This document shows positions 12,241 to 15,520 of a stretch of 15,520 nucleotides of DNA, piece after piece. Made by a program: the position numbers and the translations under genes. Below the pieces are notes generated by a model. The model saw nothing but the letters and a program-made list of their open reading frames with translations. It was not told where the DNA came from and did not search any database. Numbering within the stretch: the first letter of the stretch is position 1; the number at the start of each line of letters is the position of its first letter. Source of the DNA: Halobacteriales archaeon QS_9_67_15 (GTDB lineage Archaea; Halobacteriota; Halobacteria; Halobacteriales; Haloarculaceae); contig PXSD01000156.1 in assembly GCA_003023165.1 (NCBI GenBank), positions 1 through 15,520 on the forward strand, written 5' to 3'.

Positions 12241-13056
12241 TTACAGACGCACGGGGACGTCGCGCTCGTCCAGATACCGCTTCACGTCCGCGATGGAGTA
12301 CTCGTCGAAGTGGAAGATAGAGGCCGCGAGCGCGGCGTCGGCACCCGCGTTCTCGAACACGTCGTAGGCGTCCTCCGGGCCCCCACAGCCCGAGGAGGCG
12401 ATGACCGGCGTCGAGACGGCGTCGCAGACCGCCCTCGTCAGCGGGACGTCGTAGCCGTCTTTCGTCCCGTCGGCGTCGATCGAGTTGACGAACAGCTCGC
12501 CGGCACCGCGCTCCTCCGCCTCCTCGGCCCACGAGACGACGTCGACGCCGGTGCCTTCGCGACCGCCCTTGACAGTGCACTCGAACCAGCAGGACTCGCC
12601 GTCGACGTCGACGTAGTGCTCGCCGTCCTCGTCGTAGCGGCGACGGGCGTCGACGCTGATGACGATACACTGATTGCCGAACGCGCGAGCGCCCTCGGTG
12701 ATGAGTTCCGGGCGCTCCAGCGCGCCGGTGTTGACCGAGACCTTGTCCGCGCCCGCGCGGAGCGTCTCCTTGACGTCCTCGCGGGTCCGAATCCCGCCGC
12801 CCACCGTCAGGGGGATGAACACCTCGTCGGCGACCGCGCGAACCGTGTCGAGCATCGTCTCGCGGCCCTTCGCCGAGGCCGTGATGTCGAGGAAGACGAA
12901 CTCGTCGGCCCCGGCCTCGTTGTACTTTTTCGCCATCTCGACCGGGTCGCCGGTGTAGGCTAGGTCCTCGAAGTTCACCCCGGTGTAGACCGCCGCGTTC
13001 CCCTCGTCGTCGAGGTCGACGTCGATACAGGGGATGATCCGCTTCGTCAGAGCCAT
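12241..13056 (-). CDS. hisF: HisF, imidazole glycerol phosphate synthase cyclase subunit
   Basis: This 271-residue TIM-barrel protein starts MALTKRIIPCIDVDLDDEGN; D12 and D136 (in VISVDARR) match the two catalytic aspartates of HisF. Phosphate-binding loops are visible as LTVGGGIRT (residues 83-91) and VIASSGCGGPEDAY near the C-terminus. HisF uses ammonia made by its partner HisH to turn PRFAR into imidazole glycerol phosphate and AICAR, linking histidine and purine synthesis. Length is slightly above the usual 250-260 because of an acidic insertion after YDEDGEHYVDVDGE, common in haloarchaea. No hisH is in the window. The gene overlaps nothing and is followed after one base by the CAP-domain gene. 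An AT-rich patch at 13084-13091 (CCAAAAGG) lies about 30 bp upstream of the start and may be its TATA box. Confidence 0.97.
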   Translation of the reverse strand: MALTKRIIPCIDVDLDDEGNAAVYTGVNFEDLAYTGDPVEMAKKYNEAGADEFVFLDITASAKGRETMLDTVRAVADEVFIPLTVGGGIRTREDVKETLRAGADKVSVNTGALERPELITEGARAFGNQCIVISVDARRRYDEDGEHYVDVDGESCWFECTVKGGREGTGVDVVSWAEEAEERGAGELFVNSIDADGTKDGYDVPLTRAVCDAVSTPVIASSGCGGPEDAYDVFENAGADAALAASIFHFDEYSIADVKRYLDERDVPVRL

Positions 13057-13192
13057 CTATACCCGGACTCGGAGGCCGAGTGCCAAAAGGTACCCGCTCT
13101 CTCGCGACCGCTGCGCCATCGCGGTCCGCGGAGCGACCGGACGAGGTGGCGATTCCGACACGCTAAGGTGCCCCCCGGTCGAACTCGTGGGC

Positions 13193-13399
13193 ATGGTCGA
13201 CGACCATGAGGACGCGGCGCACGGTCACGAGGACCGCCCGGACTACGACCCGGCGAACAAGGACCTCCCGGCCGGTGAACCGCCACTGCGAAGCACTGCA
13301 CCCCAAAGCGAGTACACGACCCGAGACGTCGGCGTCGGGTTCGCCGTCATGCTCGTCGGCGTCGCGGTCGCCTTCGCCCTCCCACTCGTCCTCGTCTGA
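13193..13399 (+). CDS. Small single-helix membrane protein (DUF7550-like)
   Basis: This 68-residue protein begins with a His/Asp-rich soluble part (MVDDHEDAAHGHEDRPDYDP) and ends with one membrane helix, VGVGFAVMLVGVAVAFALPL, followed directly by the C-terminus. A His-rich start, a linker ending in YTTRDVG or similar and a terminal helix resemble a short haloarchaeal family that I recall as DUF7550; the assignment is from memory. The ATG at 13193 is chosen because the frame's earlier part (from 13034) overlaps the hisF start and promoter and has no protein character. Function is unknown. Confidence 0.7.
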   Translation: MVDDHEDAAHGHEDRPDYDPANKDLPAGEPPLRSTAPQSEYTTRDVGVGFAVMLVGVAVAFALPLVLV

Positions 13400-13514
13400 T
13401 TTCGACCCGATCCACCGGCGTTCGACAGGTCGCGCTGTGACCATCCTTTTCGAGGAGGGCGCGCCGTTTTCGTCCGGTTTTCTCGTCGTGTGGCAGCAGC
13501 CGAGCCGAACCGTC

Positions 13515-15520
13515 CTACGCCAGCTCTCGTTCGATCACGTCGCGCAGCTCGGCGGTCTCGACCGCGTCGTAGGAGAGCGACTCGCCGTCGAGTGCGACGT
13601 CGAGGGCTCCGGAGTCGTCGGTCGTTCCGAGGTCGTACACCGGCGCGACGCCGTCGAAGGCCTCGCGGACGCTCCGCGGGTCCGTCGTCTCGACGACGAC
13701 GCGACCGGCCTGTTCGCCGAACAGCAGCGCCTCGGGCGTCCCCCCCGCCGGGGCGTCGAGGTCGACGCTCGCACCCGCTTCCTCGGAAACCATCTCGGCG
13801 AGCGTCACCGCGAGGCCGCCGTGGCTCACGTCGTGGGTCGCGAGCGTCGACGCTTCGTTCGCCACCTCGACCAGCGTGTCGACGAACGCGTCGGGGTCGG
13901 CGAGCGACTCGGGGAAGCGGTCGGTGCCGCCGAACTGCGCGAGGTACTCCGACCCGCCGAGACGGGCCTCGGCGTCGCCCGCCAGCGACCGCGCACCGAC
14001 GAGCAGGAGGTCGCCCTCGCCCTGCAGGGCCATCGGCGGGGCGTCGTAGCCGTCCTTGACGCCGACGAGCGCGAGCGTCGGCGTCGGCGGGATCGGTCCC
14101 GTCGCGGAGTCGTTGTACAGCGAGACGTTCCCACCGACGACGGGCACGTCCAGCGTCGAACACATGTCCGCCAGTCCGTCGACGATACCCTCGAATCCGC
14201 CGTAGACGTCGGGCTTCTCGGGATTGCCGCCGTTGAGGCAGTCGACTGCGGCGTGGGGCGTCGCGCCCTTCGCGGCGACGTTGGTCGCGTTCTCCAGCGC
14301 GACCGCGCGAGCACCCTCGTAGGGCGCGGCGTCGGTCCAGTTGGGGTCGCCGCCGGACGAGAACGCCACGCCGGCTTTGGCTTCCCTGACGGCCATCACG
14401 GCCGCGTCGTCGCCCGGCGGCGTCGCCGTCCGGACCTGCACCTCGTGGTCGTACTGGCGGTAGACCCACTCCTTCGACGCCGTGTTCGGACTGCTGACGA
14501 CGGCCTCGAACGCCTCTCCGAGGTCGACGCTCTCCGGGAGGTCTCGCTCCTGTTCGGTCGGTTCCTCGGCGGGCAGGTCGTTGAACGGCGCCCCGTCGCC
14601 GAGGAACTCCGCGGGCGCGTCGACGACGGTCTCGCCCTCGAAGGTACAGACGTAGTTGCCGTCGGTGACCTCGCCGATGACCGACGACCCGAGGCCGTAG
14701 CGCTCTGCGATCTCGTGGACCCGCCCGACATCCCTGGGGCGAACCTCGTAACACATCCGCTCCTGGCTCTCTGCGAGCAGGTACTCCACGGCGTTCATGT
14801 TCGGCTCGCGCTCGTGGACGTTCGTCAGCTCGACGGTCGCGCCCAGCCCGCCCAGGGCGACGAGTTCGGAGGAGGCACCGCCGAGCCCCGCCGCACCGAG
14901 GTCGCGCGCCGACTGGACCAGCCCCTCGTCGATCAGCGCCTCGTTGGCTTCGACGAGTAGTTTCTCGGTGTAGGGGTCGCCGACCTGAACGGCAGGACGG
15001 TCCTCCGTTTCGGCGTCCTCGGCGAGGTCCTCGCTCGCGAAGGAGGCCCCACCCAGTCCGTCGCGACCCGTCGAGTTGCCGACGAGCAGCAGTTTGTTGC
15101 CGGGTGCCTGGGCCTCGGCGGTGACGAGGCGGTCGGGGTCGTCGATCAGCCCGACGCAGGCGACGTTGACCAGCGGGTTCCCCTCGTAGTCGCCGTGGAA
15201 GGCGGTCGACCCGGTGACGGTCGGGACGCCGATGCAGTTCCCGTAGTGGGAGATGCCTTCGACGACGCCCTCGAAGAGGTAGCGAGAGTGTTCGCGGTCG
15301 AAGTCGCCGAAGTACAGCGAGTCCGCGAGCGCGATGGGGTAGGCGCCCATCGAGAGCGTGTCGCGGACGATGCCGCCGACGCCGGTCGCCGCGCCGTCGA
15401 ACGGGTCCACGTAGGAGGGGTGGTTGTGGCTCTCGATGCCGAGCGTGATGTACGTCCCGTCGTCCGCGTCGGCGGACGGGATGGAGACGACCGCGGCGTC
15501 GTCGCCCGGTCCGACGACGA
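13515..15520 (-). CDS. purL: PurL, phosphoribosylformylglycinamidine synthase subunit II (N-terminus outside window)
   Basis: The 667 visible residues are the bulk of small-type (archaeal/Gram-positive) PurL. They begin at VVGPGDDAAVVSIPSADADD and run into IESHNHPSYVDPFDGAATGVGG, the ATP-grasping and catalytic histidine loop. Later segments include GGASFASEDLAEDAETEDRP, NVSLYNDSATGPIPPTPTLA and DVSHGGLAVTLAEM. PurL uses FGAR, glutamine-derived ammonia (from PurQ, with PurS) and ATP to make FGAM in purine synthesis. The reading frame stays open to the right edge; about the first 60-70 residues of a normal protein are missing. The apparent start at 15410 is not real, because it is an internal GTG in SYVDPF. 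No frameshift is seen and the neighbouring purS and purQ are not in the window. Confidence 0.96.
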   Translation of the reverse strand, partial: VVGPGDDAAVVSIPSADADDGTYITLGIESHNHPSYVDPFDGAATGVGGIVRDTLSMGAYPIALADSLYFGDFDREHSRYLFEGVVEGISHYGNCIGVPTVTGSTAFHGDYEGNPLVNVACVGLIDDPDRLVTAEAQAPGNKLLLVGNSTGRDGLGGASFASEDLAEDAETEDRPAVQVGDPYTEKLLVEANEALIDEGLVQSARDLGAAGLGGASSELVALGGLGATVELTNVHEREPNMNAVEYLLAESQERMCYEVRPRDVGRVHEIAERYGLGSSVIGEVTDGNYVCTFEGETVVDAPAEFLGDGAPFNDLPAEEPTEQERDLPESVDLGEAFEAVVSSPNTASKEWVYRQYDHEVQVRTATPPGDDAAVMAVREAKAGVAFSSGGDPNWTDAAPYEGARAVALENATNVAAKGATPHAAVDCLNGGNPEKPDVYGGFEGIVDGLADMCSTLDVPVVGGNVSLYNDSATGPIPPTPTLALVGVKDGYDAPPMALQGEGDLLLVGARSLAGDAEARLGGSEYLAQFGGTDRFPESLADPDAFVDTLVEVANEASTLATHDVSHGGLAVTLAEMVSEEAGASVDLDAPAGGTPEALLFGEQAGRVVVETTDPRSVREAFDGVAPVYDLGTTDDSGALDVALDGESLSYDAVETAELRDVIERELA

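Noticed and set aside
13206..14960. Long plus-strand open frame opposite purL
   Set aside because: It lacks any recognisable domain and is antisense to purL, whose motifs are clear.

Overview
This window comes from a halophilic archaeon (class Halobacteria). It is GC-rich, its proteins are strongly acidic (rich in Asp and Glu), and most starts lack a clear Shine-Dalgarno, which fits leaderless transcripts. Several genes are typical of this class: RadB, a CDC48-type AAA ATPase, the halobacterial RNA polymerase 'epsilon' protein, archaeal small-type PurL, and a CBS-domain protein fused to a ribosome-hibernation-like domain. No virus, CRISPR array, tRNA or rRNA was seen. The species cannot be fixed from the sequence.

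Layout. 1-1035 looks accessory: the start of a zinc-ribbon protein running off the left edge, and a lower-GC lipoprotein gene, both on the minus strand. 1201-4826 holds radB (minus), a plus-strand gene broken by a frame change at 2128-2140, and a minus-strand pair (larC, then an SDR-family protein) joined by a 4-bp ATGA overlap. 4827-5182 is a divergent intergenic region carrying an 80-bp palindromic repeat. 5183-8668 is a plus-strand run: cdc48, the RNA polymerase epsilon-like gene, and a small ribbon-helix-helix-like protein. 8836-9975 is the CBS/HPF fusion (minus). After a 445-bp AT-richer intergenic region comes a plus-strand haloarchaeal regulator-like gene, whose stop codon is completed by the first base of a second copy of the 80-bp repeat. 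11139-13399 holds a small hydrophobic protein, the pair hisF - zinc-ribbon/CAP membrane protein (minus), and a small one-helix membrane protein (plus). 13515-15520 is the C-terminal part of purL (minus), open at the right edge.

Working together. Most genes are independent housekeeping units: recombination (RadB), protein unfolding (Cdc48), transcription (epsilon), histidine synthesis (HisF), purine synthesis (PurL) and nickel-pincer cofactor synthesis (LarC). I see no convincing new multi-gene system. The best leads are the two nearly identical 80-bp palindromic elements in the same orientation, 5.9 kb apart; the CBS-HPF fusion as a possible ligand-sensing ribosome hibernation factor; and the broken gene at 2025-2598, whose break lies at an 8-bp palindrome and appears to have removed the start of an RNase H-like motif.
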